A DNA stretch of 64,000 bases, from positions 558,001 through 622,000 of the forward strand of contig JACKEA010000002.1 of NCBI GenBank assembly GCA_020633235.1, given 5' to 3'. Below the pieces are notes generated by a model that was given only the letters and a program-made list of their open reading frames with translations, did no database searches and was not told the DNA's origin. The stretch is from Polyangiaceae bacterium (GTDB lineage Bacteria; Myxococcota_A; Polyangia; Polyangiales; Polyangiaceae). Within the stretch, counting starts at the first letter, position 1, and every line of letters begins with the position of its first letter. A program made the position numbers and the translations under genes. This document shows positions 34,808 to 43,104 of this stretch, piece by piece.

Positions 34808-35704
34808 ATGGCGCGGGAGCACGGGACGCGGCGCATCGAGCCGCCGCTTCCCGTCAGCCTCGACCACACGCTGGATCAGCTCTGGCGGCGCGGGTCGGAC
34901 CCTTGTACCGGCAGAGACCCCGACGGCAGTTGGTGGCGCACGCTGCGCACGCCGAGCGGCGCCGCGACGCTGCGACTCGCCGCGGACGACGGCGGCGTGT
35001 CGGCGGAAGCTTGGGGGCCGGGGGCCGAGCAGGCGCTGGAGCTGGCGCCGGAGATCATCGGCGCCAGCGACGACATCACGGGCTTCCACCCGACGGGCGT
35101 CCTCGCCGAGATCCATCGGCGCCATCCGGGCGCGCGCATCGTGAAGACCCACGCCGTGTGGCACGCCACCCTGCTCGCGGTCCTCGAGCAGAAGGTCGCC
35201 GGAAAGGAGGCCCTGGCCGCCTACGTCGGGATCTGTCGCGCGTGGTCGGAGCCCAGCCCCGGCCCGCGGCCGATGCTGCTCCCGCCGGCGGCGGAGGTGA
35301 TCGCCGAGCTACCCTATTTCGAGCTGTCCCGCTTCGGGGTCGAGCGTCGCCGGAGCGAGACCCTCCGGCGCCTCGCGGCGCGCGCGCGGGAGCTCGAGGC
35401 CCTCGGGTTGCGCGACGCGCGGGCGTATCTGGAACGCTTTCCCGGCGTGGGGCCGTGGACCAGCGCGGAGATCGCCCGGGTCGCCCTGGGTGACGCCGAC
35501 GCGCTCTCCGTCGGCGACTACAATCTGCCGCACCTGGTGGCGGTGAACCTCACCGGCGAGCCCCGCGGCGACGACGCGCAGATGCTCGCCCTGCTGGCGC
35601 CCTACGCCGGACATCGCGGCCGCGCGCAACGGCTGCTGGAAGTGGGCGGTCGCCCGGCGCCGCGCTTCGGCCCGCGACGCCGGCTCCGAAGCTGGCACCG
35701 CTAA
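34808..35704 (+). CDS. AlkA-like DNA-3-methyladenine glycosylase (HhH-GPD)
   Basis: 298 aa. The helix-hairpin-helix LERFPGVGPWTSAEIARVAL and the following D-A-L-S-V-G-D-Y-N-L-P-H segment, which holds the catalytic Asp of the GPD motif, identify a base-excision glycosylase of the HhH superfamily. The N-terminal half (residues 1-110) has the AlkA-type beta-rich domain in reduced form. It removes alkylated bases from DNA. It lies directly behind a lipoprotein gene, which says nothing about its role. It converges with the next gene with a 4-nt overlap. Confidence 0.85.
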   Translation: MAREHGTRRIEPPLPVSLDHTLDQLWRRGSDPCTGRDPDGSWWRTLRTPSGAATLRLAADDGGVSAEAWGPGAEQALELAPEIIGASDDITGFHPTGVLAEIHRRHPGARIVKTHAVWHATLLAVLEQKVAGKEALAAYVGICRAWSEPSPGPRPMLLPPAAEVIAELPYFELSRFGVERRRSETLRRLAARARELEALGLRDARAYLERFPGVGPWTSAEIARVALGDADALSVGDYNLPHLVAVNLTGEPRGDDAQMLALLAPYAGHRGRAQRLLEVGGRPAPRFGPRRRLRSWHR

Positions 35705-36264
35705 CGCCGGCCGGGGGCGTAGGTGCTGCAGCGGATGGCGTCGAAGGTGTCGTACCGGATGTCCGCCACGTCCAGCGAGGTGCCGGAGGCCGCGGCGTCG
35801 ATCTCGAGCTCCACCACGAAGCCGTCGAAGGTCCCGCCTCCGTTGATCGAAGCATCCGGCACGAAGGTGCCGACGCGCACCCAGTCGTAGCTCCGGGGCA
35901 CGATGGTGGTCCGTTCGTCGATCACGGTGCGGGTGCAGCTGCCGTTCGTGCAGTCCTCCCGCAGCAGGCGCGCATGGAGGGTGCCGTGACCTTCCGCCAG
36001 CACCTCCGCGTCGAAGGAGTCCTGCGTCGGATCGCTGAAGGTGGGCAGCGGAATGTCGAGCTTGGCCGGGCCCGGCCCCAGCTGATAGCCGATGCTGTCA
36101 CCGGTGAGGCCCGTGACCTGCTGGGCGGCGCCGCTGGTCTCGCACTCGCCGCCGCCACAGGCGTCGTCGAGCAGCCGGGTCTGACTCTCCACGTTCGAAG
36201 AGCAGGCTCCGGCGGCCGCGAGCCCCAGGGTGAGGATGGCCAAACGGCCGCGAAGGCTAGCCAT
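35701..36264 (-). CDS. Small Cys-rich lipoprotein
   Basis: 187 aa. The signal ends in the lipobox AAGAC. The mature part has Cys pairs (DDACGGGECETS; EDCTNGSCTRT; a single Cys near the end) and a beta-rich body, with W-V-R-V-G-T-F-V-P-D followed by D-G-F-V-V-E-L-E-I as in jelly-roll or carbohydrate-binding folds. No named family recognised. It starts 8 nt before the end of the upstream beta-barrel gene, so the two are probably cotranscribed and both act at the outer envelope. Confidence 0.7.
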   Translation of the reverse strand: MASLRGRLAILTLGLAAAGACSSNVESQTRLLDDACGGGECETSGAAQQVTGLTGDSIGYQLGPGPAKLDIPLPTFSDPTQDSFDAEVLAEGHGTLHARLLREDCTNGSCTRTVIDERTTIVPRSYDWVRVGTFVPDASINGGGTFDGFVVELEIDAAASGTSLDVADIRYDTFDAIRCSTYAPGRR

Positions 36265-37066
36265 TGAACACTCCCGTGAAGGTGAAGAAAGTACCGCCTA
36301 GATCGTAGCGCCGCCCGACGTCCCCGGGCGGATCCACCCGACAGCGGAGCAGCACGAGGCTCATCCCAACGTGCGCGTCGGGGAACAACAGGGACGCCGC
36401 ACCGCCCCACAAGAAGCCGGATTGCGACTTGGAAGACCCTCCGCCGGCGAAGTCGAGAGAGCCCCAACCGATGCCCAAGCGCGGCGCAATCACACCCACG
36501 ATGGGCGCGTCTCCCGCGAGCACCAGGGGGACCTCGCCGCCGGCGTAGAAGTCTTCGACGTTGAGCTCCGGTCCTCCCTGGTCCGGGGTGGAGCCACCGT
36601 CCGCGTAGCCGCCGAAGGCGCCCACGCCGAGGAAGGGCGACGGCAGGTAGTCGAAGCTGCCTCCGAGATAGAACATGGTGCCGATGGAGTAGCCGTCGGC
36701 CTCGATCAGATCCTTCTGCTCGCTGCCCGCCGAACCGCCGAGACCGATGTCGAGACGCACCAACCACTGCATCGGTTCCCGCGGCTCCTTCGCCCGCGGC
36801 GCTGCGGGGGCCGGCCCCGGATCGCGAGGCGCCGGATAGGGACCGTAGGCGGGCGCCGGGTAGTAACCGGGCGGTGGCTGGCCGTAGCCGTAGGCAGGCG
36901 GCGGCGCAGCAGCCGGCGGCGCAGCAGCCGGCGGCGGAGTTGGAGCAGGAGCGGGTGCTGGCGGCGCGGCCGTCGTCGCGGTCGGCGCAGCATCCACCGC
37001 TGGCCCATCGGGCGGCGGTGGCGCCGAGGTGGGCGCCGCCAAGGTCAGGAGCAGAGCCCAGCTCAC
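36257..37066 (-). CDS. Outer-membrane beta-barrel protein with Pro/Ala-rich linker
   Basis: 269 aa from GTG 37066, preferred over TTG 37072 because AGGGG stands 8 nt upstream of it. A signal peptide (WALLLTLAAPTSA) and about 80 residues of Pro/Ala/Tyr linker come first. Gly-rich amphipathic strands follow: LVRLDIGLGGSAGS, MFYLGGSFDYLPSPFLGVGA, PRLGIGWGSLDFAGG, SFLWGG-type turns and a last strand GGTFFTFTGVFNG. Overall layout equals that of the beta-barrel at 32 kb, but there is little sequence identity, so they are likely distant relatives. Overlaps the downstream lipoprotein gene. Confidence 0.7.
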   Translation of the reverse strand: MSWALLLTLAAPTSAPPPPDGPAVDAAPTATTAAPPAPAPAPTPPPAAAPPAAAPPPAYGYGQPPPGYYPAPAYGPYPAPRDPGPAPAAPRAKEPREPMQWLVRLDIGLGGSAGSEQKDLIEADGYSIGTMFYLGGSFDYLPSPFLGVGAFGGYADGGSTPDQGGPELNVEDFYAGGEVPLVLAGDAPIVGVIAPRLGIGWGSLDFAGGGSSKSQSGFLWGGAASLLFPDAHVGMSLVLLRCRVDPPGDVGRRYDLGGTFFTFTGVFNG

Positions 37067-37235
37067 GAGCAATGCCCCTGACTTTGGTGACAGCCTGTGC
37101 GGTTTCCGCCACAGCGCGTTTTGCGCGCGATCATCGAGCGTTTCTCCTGGTCTCGCTGCATCCCTCTGGCCTCCGGTGTCGGGCCGCCACGGAGTGCAAA
37201 CCCGGTGCCAGACGCGCTACGCTCGTGAGCGTATC

Positions 37236-38990
37236 ATGACTGCTTCTGCCGAGCGTTTGATCGAGACCATCCGCACTTCGATCATCGGAGACGACCAAGT
37301 GCTGGACGGTCCCTTCGGACCGCGCCGCGTGACCTACGCCGACTACACCGCGTCCGGGCGATCGCTGTCCTTCATCGAGGACTTCATTCGCAACGAGGTG
37401 TTACCGCGGTATGCCAACACCCATACCGAATCCAGCGGCACGGGGCTGCAGACCACGCGCTTTCGCGAGGACGCGCGGGAGATCATCCGGCGCTCCGTGG
37501 GCGGGGACGAGCGGGACGTGGTCATCTTCTGCGGCTCCGGAGCCACCAGCGCGATCAACAAGCTGATCGACGTGATGAACCTGCGGCTGCCCCGGGAGCT
37601 CGACGATCGCTACCGGCTGCTGGAGCAGATCCCGCCGGAAGAGCGCCCGGTGGTGTTCATCGGCCCTTACGAGCATCACTCCAACGAGCTGCCCTGGCGC
37701 GAATCGATCGCGGAGCTGGTCACCATTCCGGAGGATTCCGATGGTCGCATCGACCTCGACATCCTCGAGCGCGAGCTGTCCCGCTACGGGGATCGTCCGC
37801 TCAAGATCGGGAGCTTCTCCGCCGCTTCCAACGTGACCGGCATCGGCTCCGACACCCGCGGCATCGCCCGCTTGCTGCACGCCCACGGCGCGCTGTCCTT
37901 CTGGGACTTCGCGGCGGCCGGGCCCTACGTGAAGATCGAGATGAACATGCAGGACGAGGGGCCCGACGGCCACCTCGTGTACAAGGACGCCGTCTTCCTC
38001 TCGCCGCACAAGTTCATCGGTGGGCCCGGCACCCCCGGCGTGCTGGTGGCCAAGAAGAAGCTGTTCCGAAACCGCGTGCCCTCGCTGCCGGGCGGCGGCA
38101 CCGTCGCCTACGTCAATCCCAAGGAGCACCGCTATCTGGACGACCCCGAGGTGCGCGAAGAGGGCGGCACGCCGGACATCGTCGGCGCCATCCGCGCGGG
38201 TCTCGTGTTCCAGCTCAAGGATGCCGTGGGCCACGACGCCATCCGCGCCCACGAGAAGGACTTCATCGATCGCGCCATCCAGAGTTGGTCCGAGAACGAG
38301 CACTTGGAGATCCTCGGCAACAACAAACTGTGGCGCCTTTCGATCGTGTCCTTCGTGGTGCGCCACGGCACCGGGTACTTGCACCACGACTACGTCGCCG
38401 CGCTGCTGAACGATCTATTCGGCATCCAGGCGCGGGCCGGTTGTTCCTGTGCAGGCCCCTACGGCCACCGTTTGCTGGGCATCGATCTCGAGACCAGCCG
38501 GGAGTTCGAACGCGAGATCGTGCTCGGCTGTGAAGGGATCAAGCCCGGCTGGGTGCGAGTGAACTTCAACTACTTCCTGTCGGAGAGCGTGTTCCAGTTC
38601 GTGCTGCGCGCGGTGCACATGGTGGCGAAGGAGGGCTACAAGCTGTTGCCGCTGTACAGCTTCGATCGCGCCACCGGCAAGTGGCGCCACCGTCAGGGTC
38701 GGCCGGAGCCGCCGTTGCGGCTGACGGACGTGAGCTACCAGGGTGGCAAGATGGAATACCGCTCGCGCCACGCCACGGAACCGGAGTGGGCCCTCGACGG
38801 CTACCTGACGGAAGCGCAGAAGCTGTTCGACGGCGCCGCGGACCAGGTCCGCGACCTCACCCTGGAGGACACGCCGTTGTCTCCGGATTTCGAGCACTTG
38901 CGCTGGTTCCCGCTGCCGGCCGAGGTGGCCGCGGAGCTGTCGGGCGAGGCGCCCAACGAGCCCCGCAAGAATCCGCTCCACGTCCGCTGA
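37236..38990 (+). CDS. Class V aminotransferase-fold (cysteine desulfurase-like) enzyme
   Basis: 584 aa from ATG 37236. The PLP lysine is in FLSPHKFIGGPGTPGVLV. CGSGATSAINKLIDV binds the cofactor phosphate, and the mobile-loop region carries AGCSCAGPYGHRLLG, where a Cys could act as in cysteine desulfurases. It is about 180 residues longer than NifS or CsdA (around 400), with an extra C-terminal domain rich in aromatic residues. Relatives are annotated only as class V aminotransferases in bacteria and fungi. A desulfurase or lyase reaction is likely, but the substrate is unknown. No Fe-S assembly genes are nearby. Confidence 0.82.
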   Translation: MTASAERLIETIRTSIIGDDQVLDGPFGPRRVTYADYTASGRSLSFIEDFIRNEVLPRYANTHTESSGTGLQTTRFREDAREIIRRSVGGDERDVVIFCGSGATSAINKLIDVMNLRLPRELDDRYRLLEQIPPEERPVVFIGPYEHHSNELPWRESIAELVTIPEDSDGRIDLDILERELSRYGDRPLKIGSFSAASNVTGIGSDTRGIARLLHAHGALSFWDFAAAGPYVKIEMNMQDEGPDGHLVYKDAVFLSPHKFIGGPGTPGVLVAKKKLFRNRVPSLPGGGTVAYVNPKEHRYLDDPEVREEGGTPDIVGAIRAGLVFQLKDAVGHDAIRAHEKDFIDRAIQSWSENEHLEILGNNKLWRLSIVSFVVRHGTGYLHHDYVAALLNDLFGIQARAGCSCAGPYGHRLLGIDLETSREFEREIVLGCEGIKPGWVRVNFNYFLSESVFQFVLRAVHMVAKEGYKLLPLYSFDRATGKWRHRQGRPEPPLRLTDVSYQGGKMEYRSRHATEPEWALDGYLTEAQKLFDGAADQVRDLTLEDTPLSPDFEHLRWFPLPAEVAAELSGEAPNEPRKNPLHVR

Positions 38991-39035
38991 GAGAAAGCGG
39001 GAAGAGTCGGCCTGCGAAGGGCGTATAGCGGCGCG

Positions 39036-39407
39036 ATGAACCAGTACCCCGCCCCCCAGCAGCAGCAGTATGCGCCCGCCCCGCAGCAGCAGTACGCAGC
39101 CGCCCCCGCCGGCATGGCGGCCCCCGCGCGGCAGCCGAAGCGCAACATCTTCATGATCCTGGGCGGCGGGTTCCTGCTGCTGATCTCCCTCGGCGTCGGC
39201 TCCGTGTTCGCGATGAACGCGTATCAGTACGCCACCGTCGCCGATCGTTGGGCCTCGGACTCACGCCTCTCCCCCATGGCCCGCGAGCTCGGCGTGCGCA
39301 TCGTGCAGCGCGCCGCCATGCGCCGGATGATGATCTTCGGGCCCGTCAGCGGCGTGTTCGGTCTGGCCGGGTTGGTGGTCGCCGGTCTCGGCCTGCGCAA
39401 GAAGTAG
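39036..39407 (+). CDS. Small membrane protein with Gln/Ala/Pro-rich head
   Basis: 123 aa. The first 32 residues are Gln/Ala/Pro/Tyr repeats (PQQQQYAPAPQQQYAAAP), then a basic turn (RQPKRN) and two membrane helices (FMILGGGFLLLISLGVGSVF and FGPVSGVFGLAGLVVAGLGL) with a 40-residue loop between. A cytoplasmic N-terminus is expected from the positive-inside rule. Function unknown; disordered heads of this kind are frequent in this genome's envelope proteins. Confidence 0.65.
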   Translation: MNQYPAPQQQQYAPAPQQQYAAAPAGMAAPARQPKRNIFMILGGGFLLLISLGVGSVFAMNAYQYATVADRWASDSRLSPMARELGVRIVQRAAMRRMMIFGPVSGVFGLAGLVVAGLGLRKK

Positions 39408-39431
39408 CCCGCCGCCTGTTTCCATTTTGGT

Positions 39432-39473
39432 GTTGGTGCGGCGCGGAAACGGAGCTTCCGCGCCGGACCGACA
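39432..39473. terminator. Dispersed element copy 5: strong hairpin between convergent genes
   Basis: Best-formed copy. The arms GGTGCGGCGCGGAA and TTCCGCGCCGGACC pair with a single mismatch around a 7-nt loop, and the outer GTTG/GACAA bases partly continue the stem. It ends 1 nt before the stop codon of the minus-strand PAP2 gene and lies 24 nt after the plus-strand stop, so it could terminate transcription from both sides. Confidence 0.65.
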
Positions 39474-39474
39474 A

Positions 39475-40419
39475 TCAGAAGATCCCAGAAAGCGACAAGG
39501 ACGCTCGCTCTTTGTCGACCTCCGGCGTCACGCGGACGGGCGTGTCGTGGAGCGCGGGGATCAAGGTACCAATGGACGCGCCCACCAGCGCGCCGGCCAC
39601 CACGTCGCTCGGGAAGTGCTTGCCCGCCTTGACGCGGGAGATGCCGACGGTGGTGGCGACGGCGGTGCCCACGCCGAACACGGCCCAGGTGTAAGCGGAG
39701 CCGTGGTGACGCCGCTCCACCGTCCAGAACAACGACGTGGACAGAGCAAAGGACGCCGTGGTGTGGCCGCTGATGAACGAGAGCGCACCGTCCGGGCTCT
39801 TGCGCACGCTTTCCGGTGCCGAGGTTCCGTACACGAAGGGGCGAGCGCGGCTGGTGCTGAGGGTGGCCAGGGCCGAGAGCGCGACGGCGGTGACGGTGGA
39901 CTCGTAGACGACGACCGAGTCGTTGAGCGCACTGAGAAAGCCTTCGTCCGCGCTGAGCAGGGGGATGGGCGCGACGAGCAGCACACCCGCGCCCAGGTCG
40001 CTCACGGTGTTCCAACGCGGCTCGTAGGTGCCCGCGTACGGGCGGTCCCAAGCGGCGAGGTCGCTCTTGTCACAGCCTTCGGGTGTGGTCGTGCAGTACG
40101 CGGGCGCCGAGCCCTTCGCCGTACGGAAGCTGCGACCCAGGGACAGCACTCCAGCGCTCACGAGCAGTGGTACGTCGAGCTGCCAGTACAGCTGATACGC
40201 GCGCTTGGGGGGCGCTTCCGGCTCGGGAACCACGGGGGTGAGCGGTGACGCGGGCACGACGTCCTCTCCACCTTCGTGGTGGGGCTCGGGGGGAATGGAG
40301 CCGAGCTCGGGAGGGACGGACTTGGCACGGTCAGGATGGACTTTCTCGACGGCGCCGGCTGGGCTGGTGAGCACGAGCGCAGCAACGAGGGCACCGAATG
40401 ACACACGTAAAAAGGGCAC
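39475..40419 (-). CDS. PAP2-type phosphatase, exported
   Basis: 314 aa from GTG 40419. A signal peptide (ALVAALVLTSPAGA) and an acidic Pro-rich linker precede the PAP2 (acid phosphatase / lipid phosphatase) domain. Its three motifs are RARPFVYG (motif 1, with R-P but lacking the usual Lys at the expected place), SFISGHTTAS (motif 2) and GISRVKAGKHFPSDVVAG (motif 3 with the catalytic His and Asp). Hydrophobic segments between them imply membrane embedding. Likely acts on lipid phosphates such as undecaprenyl or phosphatidyl phosphates at the periplasmic side; substrate unproven. Confidence 0.85.
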   Translation of the reverse strand: MPFLRVSFGALVAALVLTSPAGAVEKVHPDRAKSVPPELGSIPPEPHHEGGEDVVPASPLTPVVPEPEAPPKRAYQLYWQLDVPLLVSAGVLSLGRSFRTAKGSAPAYCTTTPEGCDKSDLAAWDRPYAGTYEPRWNTVSDLGAGVLLVAPIPLLSADEGFLSALNDSVVVYESTVTAVALSALATLSTSRARPFVYGTSAPESVRKSPDGALSFISGHTTASFALSTSLFWTVERRHHGSAYTWAVFGVGTAVATTVGISRVKAGKHFPSDVVAGALVGASIGTLIPALHDTPVRVTPEVDKERASLSLSGIF

Positions 40420-40549
40420 GAAGTCGTCTTCAGCAAGTCACGTTCCGAAACGAAAGCGGCAGAAATGCGCTGTGCGGCGTCCAGTGCTCGGGTCGTTTCG
40501 CCACGACGAGCGCTGACGCCCGGGCAAGGGCGCACGTGGATCGAGAATT

Positions 40550-40571
40550 GCTGAGAGCGCTCAGCAGGAGG
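40550..40571 (+). promoter_or_regulatory. Perfect hairpin abutting a consensus Shine-Dalgarno
   Basis: GCTGAG-AGCG-CTCAGC (40550-40565) is a perfect 6-bp inverted repeat directly followed by AGGAGG (40566-40571), 5 nt before ATG 40577. The hairpin could tune ribosome access to the CBS-protein message, or be an operator. Confidence 0.45.
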
Positions 40572-40576
40572 CAACG

Positions 40577-41029
40577 ATGAAAGTGAAGAGCCTGATGACC
40601 CATCACGTTCACACGTGCACGCCGGAGGACACCTTGGCGCACGCGGCGAAGCTGATGTGGGATCACGACGTCGGATCCATCGTGGTCGTCGACGCGGAAG
40701 GCCGTGCCATCGCGATGATCACGGACCGGGACGCGTGCATGGCGGCCTACACCCAGGGTGTCCGGCTGGCCGACGTGGACGTCGCCATGGCCATGAGCCG
40801 AGACATCGTCACCTGTACGCCGGATACGTCGGTGTCGGAGGTGGAGACCATGATGCGGAACGCGCAGCTGCGCCGCATTCCCGTCGTCGGCTACGGTGAC
40901 GAGCTGGTCGGCATCGTGACGCTGGGTGATCTCGCGCGCCACTCGCAGGAAAGGACGTTGGCGATGGCACTGGAAAGCCCGGCGCTGAGCCGTACCTTCG
41001 CCGGCATCGTCAGTCCCCGTCCGAGCTGA
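40577..41029 (+). CDS. Two-CBS-domain protein
   Basis: 150 aa. Two CBS repeats fill the protein: residues about 5-60 (MTHHVHTCTPEDTLAHAAKL, GSIVVVDAEGRAIAMITDRD) and 70-128 (DIVTCTPDTSVSEVETMM, RRIPVVGYGDELVGIVTLGD). Paired CBS modules bind adenosine nucleotides and regulate partner proteins. No fused catalytic domain. The consensus Shine-Dalgarno predicts strong translation. Stand-alone proteins of this size are common in bacteria and often stress- or redox-linked; the target here is unknown. Confidence 0.88.
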   Translation: MKVKSLMTHHVHTCTPEDTLAHAAKLMWDHDVGSIVVVDAEGRAIAMITDRDACMAAYTQGVRLADVDVAMAMSRDIVTCTPDTSVSEVETMMRNAQLRRIPVVGYGDELVGIVTLGDLARHSQERTLAMALESPALSRTFAGIVSPRPS

Positions 41030-41105
41030 CGGCGAGTCTTGCGCAGCGCCCGCCCAGCGCCGCAACCGTTGCGACCCGCGATAGCCGTCTTAAGCTGACG
41101 GTGGC

Positions 41106-41468
41106 ATGACCATTCGCAACGGGTTTTCCACCGTCACCCCGTATCTCGTCACCGACGACCTCGACGGTCTGCTCGCGTTCATGCGGCACGCCCTCGGCGC
41201 GGAGGAGACGCTGCGCGCGCGTGGCAGCGGCGGCGGCGTCCACGTGGAGTTACGGGTCGGTGACTCGATGCTGATGGTGGGCGGCGCCAGCCGTCGCACG
41301 AGCGCCATGCTGTTTCTGTACGTCGACGATCCCGATGCGTGGCACGCGCGCGCTCTCCAGGCGGGCGCGACGTCGACCATGGCTCCGGCGGACACGACGG
41401 ACGGCGAGCGGCGCGCCGGGGTGAAGGACGCCTTTGGCAACGACTGGTGGTTTGGTCGCCCGCAGTGA
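41106..41468 (+). CDS. VOC-family (glyoxalase/PhnB-like) protein
   Basis: 120 aa. The pattern VTPYLVTDDLDGLLAFMRHA, VELRVGDSMLMVGG and a C-terminal VKDAFGNDWWFGRPQ is typical of PhnB-like vicinal-oxygen-chelate proteins built from two beta-alpha-beta-beta-beta modules. The usual metal-binding His and Glu positions are only partly kept (a His-Val-Glu in GGVHVELRV; N-D-W-W replaces the frequent G-x-x-W-x-L-x-x-x). Function may be binding rather than catalysis. Confidence 0.8.
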   Translation: MTIRNGFSTVTPYLVTDDLDGLLAFMRHALGAEETLRARGSGGGVHVELRVGDSMLMVGGASRRTSAMLFLYVDDPDAWHARALQAGATSTMAPADTTDGERRAGVKDAFGNDWWFGRPQ

Positions 41469-41582
41469 GCCAAGGGCGGGAACGCACCTGCCAACGCGCA
41501 ACCCCTGAGCCACTGACGTTGCTCACGTCCTGACGACGACGGCTCACGGATGTGGAAATGCGAGCGTGATCGGACGCGCGCG

Positions 41583-41605
41583 AGTTTCCGCGGCGGACCG
41601 ACAAT
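41583..41605. repeat. Dispersed intergenic element, copy 6
   Basis: On the minus strand ATTGTCGGTCCGCCGCGGAA matches copies at 58854 and 39432. It lies in the gap beyond ftsZ, next to the terminator hairpin. Confidence 0.55.
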
Positions 41606-41613
41606 AAATCGAA

Positions 41614-41641
41614 CCCCTCCCCCTCTTGCGAGGAGGAGGGG
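41614..41641 (-). terminator. Terminator of the dcw gene cluster
   Basis: CCCCTCC-C-CCTC and GAGG-A-GGAGGGG form a 12-position stem with one mismatch and a 4-nt loop. In the minus (ftsZ) direction it is followed by TTCGATTTATT, a T-rich tail. It lies 44 nt past the ftsZ stop at 41685. Confidence 0.7.
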
Positions 41642-41684
41642 CTCTCAACATACCAACGGAGGCTCGGAGGAAGTCTCTAATGGC

Positions 41685-42962
41685 TCAGCCAGAACCGCGT
41701 CGTTGGAACGCCGGAGTGTCCCAATCGTCGTGGTCGAGGCTGGAGGGGAAGGTGATGCGGTCGCGGACGGCCGGCAGCGCGGAGGAGTTGGCTCCCGCTT
41801 GCAGACTGGCGGCCAGAGCCGCCGGGCGACGCGTGGAGTAGGCCGGCGCGCTCTCGCGCTCCGGGCTCTTGCTGGTGAGGGCGGCGCGAGACGGCGGCGC
41901 GCTGGCGAAACCCTCGCGCAGAGCGTCGCGACGCGTGCCCTGCGGCACGGTGCGGGGCGCCTCGCGGGGGACCTCCACCGGGATCTCCTCGCCCAAGGCC
42001 TCGAAGCCCGTGGCGATGACGGTGACCTTGATGGCGTCGCCCATGGTCTCGTCGATGCTCGCGCCGAAGATGATGTTGGCGTCCTCGTGCGCCTGCTCCT
42101 GGATCAGCGAAGCCGCTTCCTGGATCTCGCGCATCTTCATGTCGGGCCCGCCCACCACGTTGATGAGCACGCCAGTGGCGCCCTCCACGCTGATGTTGTC
42201 GAGCAACGGCGAGGTGATGGCGTGCTCGGCGGCCAACCGCGCGCGGCCTTCGCCCTTGGCGCAGCCGGTGCCCATCAGCGCGCGGCCCATGCAGGCCATG
42301 ACCGTGCGCACGTCGGCGAAGTCGACGTTGACGATGCCGTCCAGCGTGATGAGATCACTGATGCCGCGGACGGCTTGGTACAGGACCTCGTCGGCCTTGC
42401 GGAAGGCGTCCACGAAGGTGAGCTCGTCGTCCGCCAACGTCATCAGCTTCTCGTTGGGGATGGTGATGAGCGTGTCGACGTGCTCCGCGAGCATCGACAG
42501 GCCCTGATCGGCGCGCCGGGAACGCTGGCGTCCCTCGAAGATGAAGGGCTTGGTCACTACGCCCACCGTGAGCGCGCCCTCTTCCCGAGCGAGCTGAGCG
42601 ATGACCGGCGCGGCTCCGGTCCCCGTGCCGCCACCCATGCCGGCGGTCACGAACACCATGTCGGCACCGGAGATGGCTTCCTTCAGCCGGGTCACGTCCT
42701 CGAGCGCCGCCTTGCGGCCGCGCTCGGGGTCGGCGCCAGCACCGAGGCCGCGGGTGACGCTGCCCCCGATGGGGATCTTCACCGCGGCGGCGTTGGCGTT
42801 GAGCGCCTGCGCGTCGGTGTTCACGGTGATGAACTCCACGCCCTCCAAGCCGAAGTGGATCATCGTGTTGATGGCATTGCCGCCAGAACCACCCACACCT
42901 ACGACCTTGATCTTGGCCTGATACGTCTGGGTCTCGTCGGCAAATTCGATCGAGAAACTCAT
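41685..42962 (-). CDS. ftsZ: Cell division GTPase FtsZ
   Basis: 425 aa from ATG 42962, with GGGAGGAAGG 6 nt upstream. The tubulin signature GGGTGTGAAPVIAQLA binds GTP; VGVGGSGGNAINTMI and the T7-loop region GIVNVDFADVRTVM are intact. Residues about 325-410 are a variable, Ser/Arg/Ala-rich linker, and the C-terminal peptide DDWDTPAFQRRG corresponds to the conserved FtsA/ZipA-binding tail. It polymerises into the septal ring in the cytoplasm. Last gene of the cluster, separated from ftsA by 142 bp, so it may also have its own promoter, although I see no convincing one. Confidence 0.98.
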   Translation of the reverse strand: MSFSIEFADETQTYQAKIKVVGVGGSGGNAINTMIHFGLEGVEFITVNTDAQALNANAAAVKIPIGGSVTRGLGAGADPERGRKAALEDVTRLKEAISGADMVFVTAGMGGGTGTGAAPVIAQLAREEGALTVGVVTKPFIFEGRQRSRRADQGLSMLAEHVDTLITIPNEKLMTLADDELTFVDAFRKADEVLYQAVRGISDLITLDGIVNVDFADVRTVMACMGRALMGTGCAKGEGRARLAAEHAITSPLLDNISVEGATGVLINVVGGPDMKMREIQEAASLIQEQAHEDANIIFGASIDETMGDAIKVTVIATGFEALGEEIPVEVPREAPRTVPQGTRRDALREGFASAPPSRAALTSKSPERESAPAYSTRRPAALAASLQAGANSSALPAVRDRITFPSSLDHDDWDTPAFQRRGSG

Positions 42963-43104
42963 TGTTCGCCTTCCTCCCGGGTACGGCTACGCCGCATTCC
43001 GTTGTCTCGTGCCATCAGTCCCGGGGCTGCCTCTTCCCCTGAGTGGGACCGATTGGACTCTCTTCGTTACTCCGTTGGTCTCTTCAAACTCCTGCGAGCT
43101 CGCC

